Source: DASYQD01 sp963837455 (GTDB lineage: Bacteria > Acidobacteriota > Thermoanaerobaculia > Multivoradales > JAIOJS01). From it: a DNA stretch of 64,000 nucleotides. A program made the position numbers and the translations under genes. The stretch covers positions 1,488,001-1,552,000 of the forward strand of contig CAWINM010000001.1 in the NCBI GenBank assembly GCA_963837455.1, given 5' to 3'. This document shows, in pieces, positions 22,138-30,576 of this stretch (position 1 is the first letter of the stretch; each line of letters opens with the position of its first letter). The notes under the pieces were generated by a model, which had not been told where the DNA came from, did not search any database, and worked only from the letters and a program-made list of their open reading frames with translations.

Positions 22138-22773
22138 ATGGCGGTCGCCCTTCCCCAGCTCTCCCGCGAGGCCTTCGCCACCGAGCTGCGGCGCCATGCC
22201 CCCGAGCGCCTTTCGCCGGCAGTAGAAGACCACCTCTTCGATCACTACCAGGAGCTGGCGCGATGGAGCATGCGACTCTCCCTGGTGGGCCCGGGAACGG
22301 CCGGCGAGGTGGTGGGCCGCCACTTCGGAGAGTCCCTTGCCGCCCTTCCCTTCCTCCCTTCCCGGCCCGGCCGCCTCTTGGATGTGGGATCGGGAGCTGG
22401 CTTTCCGGGCCTCGTGATCGCTGCGGCCCGGCCGAGCTGGCAGGTGACCCTGGTGGAAGCGAGGGAGCGGAAGTGGGCCTTTCTGCAGGCGGTGAGCCGT
22501 CGGGCCGGTTTGTCGTGTCAGTGCCTGAATGCTAGAGTGGCACCGCTCCTGCCGCCGGGACTTCCCGACGCGTACGAGGTGGTGACCGTGCGCGCCCTCA
22601 GCCTTCCCCCTACCGTCCTGGCGGCGCTGGCGGCGCGCCTGAGTCCGCAAGGGCGCTTCCTTCTCTGGGCCGGAGAGGACGAGCCCGAGCTTCCTCTCGG
22701 GCTGCGGCCGTCGGGCGAATCTCGACTCTTCGACTCGCGGGTACGCCGCCTCGTCGTTGTGGAACACGCATGA
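22138..22773 (+). CDS. rsmG: 16S rRNA (guanine-527-N7)-methyltransferase RsmG
   Basis: A 211-residue SAM-dependent methyltransferase (GidB). The SAM site is LLDVGSGAGFPGLVIAAARP, with LVEARERKWAFLQAVSR and VTVRALSLPP further on. The ATG at 22138 follows parS directly; an upstream in-frame GTG (22081) would place coding sequence across parS and is less likely. Its stop overlaps parA by four bases (ATGA), the usual gidB-parA arrangement. Confidence 0.95.
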   Translation: MAVALPQLSREAFATELRRHAPERLSPAVEDHLFDHYQELARWSMRLSLVGPGTAGEVVGRHFGESLAALPFLPSRPGRLLDVGSGAGFPGLVIAAARPSWQVTLVEARERKWAFLQAVSRRAGLSCQCLNARVAPLLPPGLPDAYEVVTVRALSLPPTVLAALAARLSPQGRFLLWAGEDEPELPLGLRPSGESRLFDSRVRRLVVVEHA

Positions 22774-23528
22774 CGAAGACCTTGGCGATCGCCAACCAGA
22801 AGGGCGGAGTCGGCAAGACCACCACCGCCATCAACCTCGGCGCCGCCCTGGCAGCACTCGAGCGCGACATTCTCCTGGTGGACTGCGATCCGCAGGGAAA
22901 CGCCACCCGCGGGCTGGGGATGTCCCCGGCTCGTCCCCACCTCTACGACGTGCTCACCGAGCAGATCGCAGCCGGCGAGGCGATCCGCGTGACCGGCTTT
23001 CCCCATCTCGATCTGCTGCCGGCGGATCGCGACCTCGTGGGGGTCGAGGTCGAGTTCGCCGGCCTCGAGGGTTGGGAGGAACGTCTGCGCACCGCCCTGG
23101 CCCCTGTCGAGCGGTCCTACTCCTCGATCCTGATCGACTGCCCGCCCTCGCTGGGCCACCTGACGGTCGCCGCCCTCGCCGCCGCCGACGCGGTCCTGGT
23201 GCCCTTGCAGTGCGAGTATTTCGCACTGGAGGGAATCCGCGACCTCCTTGCCACTGTCGAGCGAGTCCGTGCCACCCTCAACCCCCGATTGACCATCGCC
23301 GGCATCGTGCTGACCATGTACGACGACCGGACCAACCTCGGGCAGGAGGTCGCCGCCGAAGCGCGACGGCACTTCGGAAGCAAGGTCTTCACGACGGTCG
23401 TTCCACGCAACGTCCGCCTCGCAGAGGCGCCGAGTCACGGCATGCCGGTGCTCGCGTACGACATCAAGTGCCGCGGGGCCGAGGCCTACCTCGAGCTTGC
23501 GCGGGAGATGCTGGGAGTGCCGGCATGA
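22770..23528 (+). CDS. parA: Chromosome partitioning ATPase ParA (Soj)
   Basis: A 252-residue Walker-type ATPase that moves ParB-parS complexes over the nucleoid. The deviant Walker A is KGGVGKTT (residues 11-18), with switch regions LLVDCDPQGNATRGLG and ILIDCPPSLGHLTVAAL. It has no N-terminal helix-turn-helix, so it is chromosomal Soj type. It lies in rsmG-parA-parB-bactofilin order with overlaps or short gaps. Confidence 0.96.
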   Translation: MTKTLAIANQKGGVGKTTTAINLGAALAALERDILLVDCDPQGNATRGLGMSPARPHLYDVLTEQIAAGEAIRVTGFPHLDLLPADRDLVGVEVEFAGLEGWEERLRTALAPVERSYSSILIDCPPSLGHLTVAALAAADAVLVPLQCEYFALEGIRDLLATVERVRATLNPRLTIAGIVLTMYDDRTNLGQEVAAEARRHFGSKVFTTVVPRNVRLAEAPSHGMPVLAYDIKCRGAEAYLELAREMLGVPA

Positions 23529-23595
23529 GCCTGCCGGCGACGAGCGGCGCCAAGGCGCCCGTCGCGTCTGCCGGACCCCACCCGGGGGCCTCGCC

Positions 23596-24471
23596 GTGAC
23601 CGCGCCGAAGCGACGCGGATTGGGGCGGGGGCTCGACGCACTCCTGAAGCCGGCGACCGCCGACGTGCGCACGCTGCCGGTCGCCCAGCTTCATCCCAAT
23701 CGCTTCCAGCCGCGTCGTGACTTCGACCCCGTCGCGCTGGCCGAGCTGGCGACCTCGATCCGCGCCCAGGGACTCGTACAGCCCATCGTCGTCACGCCTG
23801 ACCATGAGAATGGGACCTACACCATCATCGCGGGGGAACGCCGATGGAGGGCGGCGCAGGAGGCGGGACTCGAGCAGGTTCCCGTCGCCGTAAGGGCAGT
23901 CCGCGACGACCGCCAGCTGCTCGAGCTCGCCCTGGTCGAGAACCTCCAGCGCAGCGACCTCAACCCGATCGAAGAAGCACTGGCGTTCCAGTCGCTCCAG
24001 GACGAGTTCGCGATCCCCCAGGAGGAGATCGCCAGCCGCGTCGGCAAGGGACGATCCACAATCGCCAACTCATTGCGTCTATTGAACTTACCAGATCACG
24101 TTCAGGCTCTGCTGCGGAGCGGGCGGCTCACCGCAGGCCAGGCGCGACCGCTGCTTTCCCTAGGCAAGGCTGCCGAGCAGGTCGCCCTCGCCGATCGCGC
24201 CGTAGCTGAGGGTCTCTCGGCGCGCGAGCTCGAGGCGTTGGCCGCCGCGGCGAGGGCCCCGCAGCCGGCGCGGCCGCGCGGCGCAGCCGTCCGCGAGGGC
24301 GATGTGCACACCACGGCGGCCGCCGAGCAACTCACGCGCCGTCTGCAAACGCGGGTGGAGATCCGGCGGCGGCGGAGAGGCGGCGGCGTGGTCCAGATCC
24401 ACTTCTTCTCGGAGGAGGACTTGATGCGGCTTTACGATCGGCTGATCGCCGCCGAGGAGGCTGCGCCGTGA
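23596..24471 (+). CDS. parB: Chromosome partitioning protein ParB (Spo0J)
   Basis: A 291-residue CTP-dependent DNA clamp. It starts with GTG as MTAPKRRGLGRGLDALL, the conserved ParA-stimulating N-terminus. The CTP-binding motif GERRWRAA is at about residues 80-87, the ENLQRSDLNPIEEA segment follows, and the helix-turn-helix is IASRVGKGRSTIANSLRLLNLP. The C-terminal dimerisation domain ends near 290. The gap after parA is 67 bp. The stop overlaps the bactofilin ATG by four bases. Confidence 0.95.
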   Translation: MTAPKRRGLGRGLDALLKPATADVRTLPVAQLHPNRFQPRRDFDPVALAELATSIRAQGLVQPIVVTPDHENGTYTIIAGERRWRAAQEAGLEQVPVAVRAVRDDRQLLELALVENLQRSDLNPIEEALAFQSLQDEFAIPQEEIASRVGKGRSTIANSLRLLNLPDHVQALLRSGRLTAGQARPLLSLGKAAEQVALADRAVAEGLSARELEALAAAARAPQPARPRGAAVREGDVHTTAAAEQLTRRLQTRVEIRRRRRGGGVVQIHFFSEEDLMRLYDRLIAAEEAAP

Positions 24472-24884
24472 AGACCAAGAGCGGCACCAGGAGCCAGCTC
24501 AACGGATTTCTCGATGCCGGTAGCCACCTGCGCGGGGAGCTCCACTTCGAGGACACCTTCCGCATCGACGGCAAGCTCACCGGCAAGGTCGACTCCGACG
24601 GCGACCTCTACGTCGGCGAACGAGGCGAGCTGCAGGGAGAGGTGCGCGTTGGCCGCCTGTTCGTCACCGGGCGCGTCGACGCCGTCGTCCAGGCGCAGCG
24701 CGTGGAAGTGGCGCCGGGTGGAGAGCTCCGCGGCGAAGTGAGCACACCGTGCCTGGTGATCGACGAAGGCGCGATCTTCGAGGGCCAGGCGCGCATGGTG
24801 GAGAAGGAGCGGACGCTCGTCGCAGCGGCCTCAGCGGGTGAGCGCCTCGTAGGACGGCACGAAGCTCAGCGGGTGGGTGGCTAG
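24468..24884 (+). CDS. Bactofilin
   Basis: A 138-residue bactofilin (DUF583), a polymerising beta-helix scaffold protein. The periodic glycine pattern is clear: GSHLRGELHFEDTFRIDGKLTGKV, GDLYVGERGELQGEVRVGRLFVTGRVDAVV and similar rungs, framed by short disordered ends. It overlaps parB by four bases, so it should be made with ParAB. In Myxococcus, bactofilins anchor ParB-parS at subpolar positions; a similar job here is inference. The 3' end overlaps the convergent downstream gene by 54 bp. Confidence 0.92.
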   Translation: MKTKSGTRSQLNGFLDAGSHLRGELHFEDTFRIDGKLTGKVDSDGDLYVGERGELQGEVRVGRLFVTGRVDAVVQAQRVEVAPGGELRGEVSTPCLVIDEGAIFEGQARMVEKERTLVAAASAGERLVGRHEAQRVGG

Positions 24885-26528
24885 GAACGCAGGCTCGAAG
24901 GCTCCCGTGAGGGCGCGACCATCCATGTCGCGCCCCACCGGCAGACCGAGCGCATAGAGGAGGGTGGGCACGACGTCCTCGATGGCGGCGTCGCCCACGA
25001 AACTTCCGGGTCGTACCCCTGAGCCACGGAGCAGCAGGACGCCGTCGGCGCGGCCGCTGAGCACGCCCTCGAGCGGCACGCGGCCCAGGGCTGCCGCGCG
25101 CCGGAGTCCCTCGGGCGCCGCCGCGCCATAGGGCGAGACGACGGCGAGCAATCGCTGTCCCTGAGACCGCCCCCAGACCTGCGCGAGGTAGCCGTCGAGG
25201 TGGCGGTAGTACGCCTCGACGAGGCGGGCCGCCATGGTGGCGCGCCCCGCCTGCTCCCCTTCGAGGTCATGGGCGACGTAGCCGCCGAACCAGCGCCGAG
25301 CGATCTGCCGCAGGCCCGGCAGTCGCACGAAAAGAGCATGGGTCTCCGGGTGCTGCGCGAGCAAGGTCGAGGCCAGGGTCTCCCGCCAGCGGTCCTGCGC
25401 GAGGGCGGCCAGCACAGGCGCCGGGGGACGGTTTCCGAAGTCCGCGAGGCTCGCCGGGTCGAGGCCACCGGGTGAGACGCGCAGGACCGTGGCCCGGGCC
25501 TCGACAGTTCGCGGCCAGGCCTGTCCCGGTGCCCCCGAGAAGAAGCCCTCTGAGAGCGCGAACGCTACTCCGCTCGGCGGGGGCGCTGCCTCCGGCCAGC
25601 CAACGACCCCCGGGGCGACACCGAGCTTGGCGAGGATCTCCCACAACGCCAGCGCGTGCCGCTGCGCCCGGTCGACCGGCCGCGAACGGGCGCCGAAGAG
25701 GCCCCACTGCGGGAAGCCGATGCCCGCTGGCAGCACCTGGAGCTCGGCGCCGGGGGCAAGAAATGAGGCCGACTCCAGCTGGTTGCCCCGCACGCCGTGG
25801 CGATAGGGGTACTTGCCGGTAGCCAGAGTCGCCCACAACGGCTGAGCGCGGGTGGGGGTGATCGAGCGCAGGCGCGCGTAGCTGCCCTCGCGCAGCAGCG
25901 TGTCGACAAAAGGCAGGCGTCCCTGCTCGGCCAGCGGCAGCAGGGCATCGAGGGTTGCGGCGTCGACACCGACGACGAAGAGGTCGACCTGACGTTGCCC
26001 CTCCACCACCGCGCCCCGAGGGGTCGGCTCGGGCCGCGGCTGATAGGCCTCGCGGCGCTCCACCACGACGTAGAGCGACAGCACCATGGCGCCGGCGATC
26101 GCCCAGCGGCTCCGCGCCCGATAGGGCCGCCCTGACCAGCCGTGCGCGATCGCCAGGTAGAGCACGATCACGCCGAGCAGGACGAGCCAGGCCGCCGCCT
26201 TGAGCAGGCGCACATTGATTCCCGACGGCAGGTAGTAGGCATAGAAAGACGCCTGGGCGCCATCGAGAACCCCGAAGCCGATGAGGACGACAGCGAGGGA
26301 CCAGGGCATGAAGCGCGGCGGGCGACCGCGGGCCCTCAGCAGCCAGGGCAGATGCAACACCAGGCTGGCGGCAGCCAGCAGCGCGCCATAGGCGAGCACG
26401 CCCCGAAGGAGCGGGAACGGCTCGAAGGGCAGCTGAGGGTTGAGGAAGAACAGCAGGCCCGCGAGATGCGCTCCCGCCAACAGCCCAGGAAGCGCAGCCG
26501 CCGCGGCGGCAGACCGCGGCCGCGCCAC
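24831..26528 (-). CDS. Membrane-anchored alkaline-phosphatase-fold protein
   Basis: A 565-residue protein with about five hydrophobic helices in the first 165 residues, then a soluble alkaline-phosphatase/phosphodiesterase-like domain. The domain opens with VDLFVVGVDAATLD (metal Asp) and has SITPTRAQPLWATLATGKYPYRHGV, where the Thr/Ser of the nucleophile region is expected, and ends with IEDVVPTLLYALGLPVGRDMDGR. The usual ADHG motif is replaced by VSPYGA, so activity may be altered or lost. It probably modifies envelope lipids or glycans. GTG start behind AGGGGAA. Convergent overlap with bactofilin, divergent from pyrF. Confidence 0.75.
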   Translation of the reverse strand: MARPRSAAAAAALPGLLAGAHLAGLLFFLNPQLPFEPFPLLRGVLAYGALLAAASLVLHLPWLLRARGRPPRFMPWSLAVVLIGFGVLDGAQASFYAYYLPSGINVRLLKAAAWLVLLGVIVLYLAIAHGWSGRPYRARSRWAIAGAMVLSLYVVVERREAYQPRPEPTPRGAVVEGQRQVDLFVVGVDAATLDALLPLAEQGRLPFVDTLLREGSYARLRSITPTRAQPLWATLATGKYPYRHGVRGNQLESASFLAPGAELQVLPAGIGFPQWGLFGARSRPVDRAQRHALALWEILAKLGVAPGVVGWPEAAPPPSGVAFALSEGFFSGAPGQAWPRTVEARATVLRVSPGGLDPASLADFGNRPPAPVLAALAQDRWRETLASTLLAQHPETHALFVRLPGLRQIARRWFGGYVAHDLEGEQAGRATMAARLVEAYYRHLDGYLAQVWGRSQGQRLLAVVSPYGAAAPEGLRRAAALGRVPLEGVLSGRADGVLLLRGSGVRPGSFVGDAAIEDVVPTLLYALGLPVGRDMDGRALTGAFEPAFLATHPLSFVPSYEALTR

Positions 26529-26618
26529 GTTCCCCTGGGCGACGGTGAGAGGGTCGACGGGCTAAGCTCCTGGCTGCCGCATTCTCCCACTTCCCGGCGT
26601 GACCCTCTGGAGGCCGAC

Positions 26619-27341
26619 GTGACGAAGCTCGCCGCCGCCCCCCACCGCGGACCTCTCGGTAGCGTCGCGGTGGCGCTCGACACCTCCGACTGGGAGCGCT
26701 TCGATTCCTGGTGTCGCTACTTCGGTCCGCGGGTGGGGCTGCTCAAGGTAGGGCTCGAGGCGTTCGTCCGCTGGGGTCCGAGAGCCGTCGAAGCAGCGCG
26801 CCAGCGCGCTCGCGGCGTCTTCCTCGACCTCAAGCTGCACGACATCCCGAATACGGTGGCGGGCGCCGTGGCCGCGGCGCGCGCGCTGCCGGTCGATCTG
26901 CTCACCGTTCACGCCGGCGGCGGGCTCCCGATGCTCACCGCGGCGGTGGACGCTGCCCAGGGAGCGACCGGGTTGTTGGCGGTGACCCTGCTCACTCACC
27001 TCGGAGAGCCCGAGCTGGCCGCGCTCGACCTGCCCGGGAGCCCTACCGAGCGCACCCTGCGGTGGGCGGCTCTCGCTCGCGCCGCGGGCTGCGCGGGAGT
27101 CGTCTGCTCACCTCGCGAGGCCCTCGCGCTGCGTCGCGAGCTGCCGCGACCCTTCCTGCTGGTGACCCCCGGCGTGCGGCCCGCCGGCAGCGCCGTCGGC
27201 GACCAGGTACGCGTGGCGACACCCGCCACGGCGATCGCCGCAGGAGCCGACTACCTGGTCATCGGGCGACCGCTCACCGGGGCTCCCGATCCGGGCGCAG
27301 CACTGGCAGCGCTCGAAGCCGAGCTCGCGACCCCCGCCTAG
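26619..27341 (+). CDS. pyrF: Orotidine 5'-phosphate decarboxylase
   Basis: A 240-residue TIM-barrel enzyme that decarboxylates OMP to UMP, the last step of de novo pyrimidine synthesis. The catalytic tetrad motif is FLDLKLHDIPNTV (D70, K72, D75). The phosphate-binding end is LVTPGVRP...YLVIGRPLTGAPDP. The GTG start (26619) has GGAGG six bases upstream. Length is normal. It is convergent with the next gene, their stop codons overlapping at CTAG. Confidence 0.95.
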   Translation: MTKLAAAPHRGPLGSVAVALDTSDWERFDSWCRYFGPRVGLLKVGLEAFVRWGPRAVEAARQRARGVFLDLKLHDIPNTVAGAVAAARALPVDLLTVHAGGGLPMLTAAVDAAQGATGLLAVTLLTHLGEPELAALDLPGSPTERTLRWAALARAAGCAGVVCSPREALALRRELPRPFLLVTPGVRPAGSAVGDQVRVATPATAIAAGADYLVIGRPLTGAPDPGAALAALEAELATPA

Positions 27342-27697
27342 AAGATGTAGATGTTCCGCGCCACCCGCTGCTGGAAGTGCCACTGGTAGATGTAGCCGGG
27401 GAACTCTACCGGAACGGTGTAGACCACCTCCATGCGCACGTGGTCTCGGTCTCTCATCACCTGGACGCCCTTCTCGTCGACGGGCAGGTCCAGCTCGTGG
27501 GCCTTGGCGAGGATGTTCTTCTTGATCGCGTCGGCGGAGAGCTTCCCCGCAAACTGAGCCTGCTCGACCATGAAGTCATAGAGCTCGGCGGTTTGGATCT
27601 TGACCGGGATCATCTTGTAGGAAACCAGCCCGGCCACCGCGAAAAAGAGGACCCAGAGAACGCAACCGATCTTGCCCTGTCCCGATTGCCGTCGCAT
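27338..27697 (-). CDS. Small single-TM protein of unknown function
   Basis: A 119-residue protein with one N-terminal transmembrane helix (IGCVLWVLFFAVAGLVSY, about residues 10-27) and a small soluble domain rich in charged residues (LYDFMVEQAQFAG, VVYTVPVEFPGYIYQWHF). It loosely resembles DUF4845-like proteins but I cannot assign a function. ATG at 27697 has CAGGAG six bases upstream and is preferred to an ATG 11 codons earlier. It lies downstream of lepB on the same strand, 122 bp away. Confidence 0.7.
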   Translation of the reverse strand: MRRQSGQGKIGCVLWVLFFAVAGLVSYKMIPVKIQTAELYDFMVEQAQFAGKLSADAIKKNILAKAHELDLPVDEKGVQVMRDRDHVRMEVVYTVPVEFPGYIYQWHFQQRVARNIYIF

Positions 27698-27819
27698 GAG
27701 CAGCTCCTGATGGCGGGGAATGGAGGCCACTATTCTATCCCACGGAGCGGAGTGGCATCAGCAACTTGCCCGCCGCGACCGCGTGTGCGTCACCCCGTCC
27801 GAGGTGGCCAGCGGCTTGG

Positions 27820-28533
27820 TCAGCGAATGAGTCGGAACGTGCGTTCCCAGCGGGTCTTGGTGAAGAACCCTACCGCGGTGCGACCGAGCTGCCCTAGCTT
27901 CGCCAGCAGCCCTGGCCACTGACCGTCGGGGGTCTCCCCCCCGTACGACCAGTAGATGAGGGAGGCGCGCCCCTTGATGAAGGGCCGCGGAACGGTGCCC
28001 CAGTAGCGCGAGTCATACGAGAAGTCCCGGTTGTCACCGAGGAAGAGGAACTGGCCGGCGGGCACGGCGACCGGGCCGAAGTTGTCGCGCCGGTAGAGCT
28101 GGTAGTTGAAGGTGTCGCGCGCGCGCCCCAGGTGCGCGTCACGATGGATGGCGAAGGCCTCGTCGTGAACCCGCCGGCCGTTGACGAAGAGGATCTTCTG
28201 CCGCACCTCGATGCGATCTCCGGGCAGCCCGATGAGCCGCTTGACGAGATCGATGGTGGGATCCTCGGGAGAGCGGAAGACCACCACGTCCCCTCGACGA
28301 GGCTCGCGCGCCGGCAGCAGCCGGGCCAGGGCGGCCGCATGGCCGCCGAAGATGTAGCGGTTGACGATGAGGTGATCGCCGACCAGCAGCGTGTTCTCCA
28401 TCGACCCGCTGGGGATGTAGAAGGTCTTCAGCACGAAGGTGTTGGTGAACCCCAGGAACAGCCCGGCGACGAGCAACGCCTCCAGGTACTCGCGCCAGAC
28501 CGGCTGCTGCCGCCGTTCGGTCATGGCGCGCAT
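27820..28533 (-). CDS. lepB: Signal peptidase I
   Basis: A membrane serine protease that removes Sec/Tat signal peptides. From ATG 28533 it has 237 residues, one TM helix (about 18-36), the catalytic serine in FYIPSGSMENTLL (S44) and the catalytic lysine in DLVKRLIGLPGD (K98), then box E FLGDNRDFSYDSRYWG. A second ATG at 28524 is as plausible, and the frame is open to 28689. A perfect 14-bp inverted repeat lies 36 bases upstream of the start. Confidence 0.95.
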   Translation of the reverse strand: MRAMTERRQQPVWREYLEALLVAGLFLGFTNTFVLKTFYIPSGSMENTLLVGDHLIVNRYIFGGHAAALARLLPAREPRRGDVVVFRSPEDPTIDLVKRLIGLPGDRIEVRQKILFVNGRRVHDEAFAIHRDAHLGRARDTFNYQLYRRDNFGPVAVPAGQFLFLGDNRDFSYDSRYWGTVPRPFIKGRASLIYWSYGGETPDGQWPGLLAKLGQLGRTAVGFFTKTRWERTFRLIR

Positions 28534-28948
28534 CTTCGCCCGTAGCAGCCGCCCCTCGCAAGCGCGGGGGCTGTCAAGCGATTTGGCCGCTGTCCAGATC
28601 GCTTGACAGCCAGGGCAGGGGGCCGCCAGCCCGCGCAGATGCGGCGCAGCGGCGATGTCGGGGCCCGCCTTCGCGCCGCAGTGCGGCAAGGGCGCTTGAC
28701 CGATCCGTTCCCGGACGGCCCCCGGCAGAAGGATACAACCTCATCTTTTACAGGCACTTACGACTGCCGCCGCAGTGTGGCATGGGGCTTGGACTAGGGG
28801 CGCCCGAACCCACGGGAGACAAGGAGGTGGGACGGACCAGAAAACCCAGAACGACCCACGGCAGGGAACAACGCCTCGAAGACTGATGCCTCGCCAGACC
28901 AAACGTCGAACCTCGAACGCCTCGTAACCCAGACCAGGAGACGCAACC
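28534..28948. other. Divergent lepB-comEA intergenic region
   Basis: This 415-bp stretch separates two divergent genes. It holds the inverted repeat described separately, and near comEA an AGGAG ribosome site (28938-28942). I see no convincing ORF. I looked for a cyclic-di-GMP riboswitch before comEA and did not recognise its conserved core. Confidence 0.5.
28569..28611. repeat. Perfect 14-bp inverted repeat upstream of lepB
   Basis: GGCTGTCAAGCGAT (28569-28582) and ATCGCTTGACAGCC (28598-28611) are exact reverse complements separated by 15 bases. The two arms lie about three helical turns apart (29 bp centre to centre), which would suit a dimeric or looping regulator; as RNA it would form a strong hairpin. 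There is no T run, so it is not an ordinary terminator. Confidence 0.7.
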
Positions 28949-29344
28949 ATGCACAAGACCCAGCGCAACGTTCTCGCCGCCCTCCTCCTCGCCTTCGTCG
29001 TCGCACCCCTCGCCGCCGCGGCGGCGGCGGCCCCCGCCGGGGTGGTCAACGTCAACACCGCCACCACGCAGCAGCTCGAGCTGCTCCCTCGCGTCGGTCC
29101 CTCGGTGGCGCAGCGCATCGTCGACTACCGCAAGGAGAACGGCAAGTTCGGCAGCCTCGACGACCTGATGCTCGTGCGCGGCATCGGTGAGGCATCCTTC
29201 GCGCAGCTCAAGCCCTACCTCACGCTCAGCGGCGAGACCACTCTCAGCGCCAAGGTCAAGGTGCCGCGCAGCACCAGCCAGACCACCCACGCCGCGAGCG
29301 CCGCCAAGCCTGCCTCCGCTGCCGAGACCAAGCCGCAGCACTGA
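28949..29344 (+). CDS. Exported helix-hairpin-helix (ComEA-like) protein
   Basis: A 131-residue protein with a Sec signal peptide (NVLAALLLAFVVAPLAAAAAA, cleavage near residue 27-29) and a ComEA-type DNA-binding helix-hairpin-helix pair: VNVNTATTQQLELLPRVGPSVAQRIVDYR and FGSLDDLMLVRGIGEASF. An Ala/Ser/Thr-rich tail follows. ComEA binds incoming DNA in the periplasm during transformation; without comEC in view this remains a family-based inference. AGGAG lies seven bases before ATG. It precedes a pseudopilin gene on the same strand. Confidence 0.88.
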   Translation: MHKTQRNVLAALLLAFVVAPLAAAAAAAPAGVVNVNTATTQQLELLPRVGPSVAQRIVDYRKENGKFGSLDDLMLVRGIGEASFAQLKPYLTLSGETTLSAKVKVPRSTSQTTHAASAAKPASAAETKPQH

Positions 29345-29426
29345 CCCTCGAGCCGGGCCGGGGGGCGGGGCCAGCCAAGGCTCCGCCTCCCGTCTCCCGG
29401 CCCACGCATTCCGTGAAGGAGATCCT

Positions 29427-30017
29427 GTGCGCAAGGAAGCCGGGTTCCAGCTCGTCGAGCTCGTGGTGGCGCTCGCCGTGCTGGCCATCATCGCGTTGAT
29501 TCTGGTGCCACCGCTCATGTCTCTCAGCGCGCGCCTGCGCGTCAGCCTCGCGGCGCATGAATTGGCCGGGGTGCTCTTTGAGGCACGCACGCTGGCTCGA
29601 CGTTACTCGGAGCATGTCGCCGTCAAGTTCTTCCCTGCCGACGGCCGGGTGGCCTTCGCCTGCTACCGCGATGGGGATGGCGACGGAGTCCGCAACGCTG
29701 ACATCGTCGCCGGCATCGATCCGCAGATCACCCCGACACGACTGCTCGCCCATCTCGGCGGGCGCCTCGGCTTCGGGTTTCCGCCGGGCCGCGCGCCGCG
29801 GGATCCGGGAGATCCCAGCCACCGGCTGGGTCGGCTCACCGACCCGGTGCGCTTCAATGACTCCGACCTCGCCTCCTTCAGCGCCATCGGGACGTCGACG
29901 CCGGGCTCCCTCTACATCACTGACGGCAGGCGCGAGCTCGCCGTGGTGCGCCTGCTCGGGCTCACCGGCAAGGTGCGGGTGATGCGATGGGATCCCGACG
30001 CCGACGCCTGGGAGTGA
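29427..30017 (+). CDS. Type II/IV pseudopilin, GspH/FimT family
   Basis: A 196-residue pseudopilin. The prepilin peptidase site is near the N-terminus (MRKEAG^FQLVELVVALAVLA, cleavage between G6 and F7, conserved Glu at +5), followed by a hydrophobic helix to about residue 28. The C-terminal GspH/FimT-like part contains a CYRDGDGDGVRNADI stretch that looks like a calcium-binding loop. GTG start has AAGGAG seven bases upstream. It is the second gene after comEA, which suggests a DNA-uptake or secretion pilus. Confidence 0.88.
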   Translation: MRKEAGFQLVELVVALAVLAIIALILVPPLMSLSARLRVSLAAHELAGVLFEARTLARRYSEHVAVKFFPADGRVAFACYRDGDGDGVRNADIVAGIDPQITPTRLLAHLGGRLGFGFPPGRAPRDPGDPSHRLGRLTDPVRFNDSDLASFSAIGTSTPGSLYITDGRRELAVVRLLGLTGKVRVMRWDPDADAWE

Positions 30018-30057
30018 CGGTCCCACCCCCCGCCCCGCCAGAGTCCCACCCCTCCGA

Positions 30058-30105
30058 CCCCCGCACCGAGCTTGCTCGACGCGGGGGCCGCCCTCCATCG
30101 GGAGG
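30058..30105. terminator. Hairpin pair after the pseudopilin gene
   Basis: CCCCCGC (30058-30064) pairs with GCGGGGG (30081-30087), enclosing an inner CGAGC-TT-GCTCG stem. A second small hairpin CCTCC-ATCG-GGAGG follows. There is no U tract, so it could be a GC-rich intrinsic-like terminator or an mRNA-stabilising 3' structure. Confidence 0.4.
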
Positions 30106-30153
30106 CCGGCCCCGGCGGTCACCGCCCGTTTGACTCCCCGCGGCGGCGGCGGC

Positions 30154-30159
30154 TAAGGT
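30154..30159 (+). promoter_or_regulatory. cutA: -10 element for cutA, short leader
   Basis: TTGACT (30130-30135), an 18-base spacer and TAAGGT (30154-30159) form a plausible promoter. The -10 lies only six bases before GTG 30166, so the transcript would be leaderless or nearly so. Confidence 0.45.
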
Positions 30160-30168
30160 CCGACGGTG

Positions 30169-30561
30169 ATGGCAGCGATCGTCGTCGGCACGACGGTTGG
30201 AGACGAGGAGCAGGCGCTGCTCATCGCTCGTGAGCTGGTGGCGCGCCGTCTCGCCGCCTGCGTCAACGTCATTCCCGGCATGCGCTCGGTCTACCGCTGG
30301 CAGGGCAGGATCTGCCGCGACACCGAGTACCTGCTGCTGGTCAAGACCCTGGCTGGCGAGTACCCGGCGGTGGCCGCGGCGATCCGCGAGCTGCACAGCT
30401 ACGAGCTGCCCGAGATCCTCGCCTTCGACGTCACCCGGGGTGACGAGGGCTTCCTGGCCTGGATCCGCGACAGCGTCGACAAGACGGGCCTCGCTGCCGG
30501 CGCCAGCGAGGAGGAGGAGGAGCAGCTCGCGGGTATCGATCTCGACGACAGCTCGTTCTGA
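30169..30561 (+). CDS. cutA: Divalent-cation tolerance protein CutA
   Basis: A 130-residue CutA1-like trimeric protein of ferredoxin-like fold. The family motif LIARELVARRLAACVNVIPGMRSVYRWQGRI and the ELHSYELPEILAFDVTRG segment are present. CutA1 is linked to copper/divalent metal tolerance, but its molecular role is not settled. GTG 30166 directly before ATG 30169 is an alternative start. The tail is acidic (EEEEEQ) and longer than in most homologues. Confidence 0.93.
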   Translation: MAAIVVGTTVGDEEQALLIARELVARRLAACVNVIPGMRSVYRWQGRICRDTEYLLLVKTLAGEYPAVAAAIRELHSYELPEILAFDVTRGDEGFLAWIRDSVDKTGLAAGASEEEEEQLAGIDLDDSSF

Positions 30562-30576
30562 AGCGACGTCGGACCG

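Noticed and set aside
28740..28948. Cyclic-di-GMP riboswitch upstream of comEA
   Set aside because: The conserved GEMM core and tetraloop-receptor sequences are not recognisable; I would not claim it.
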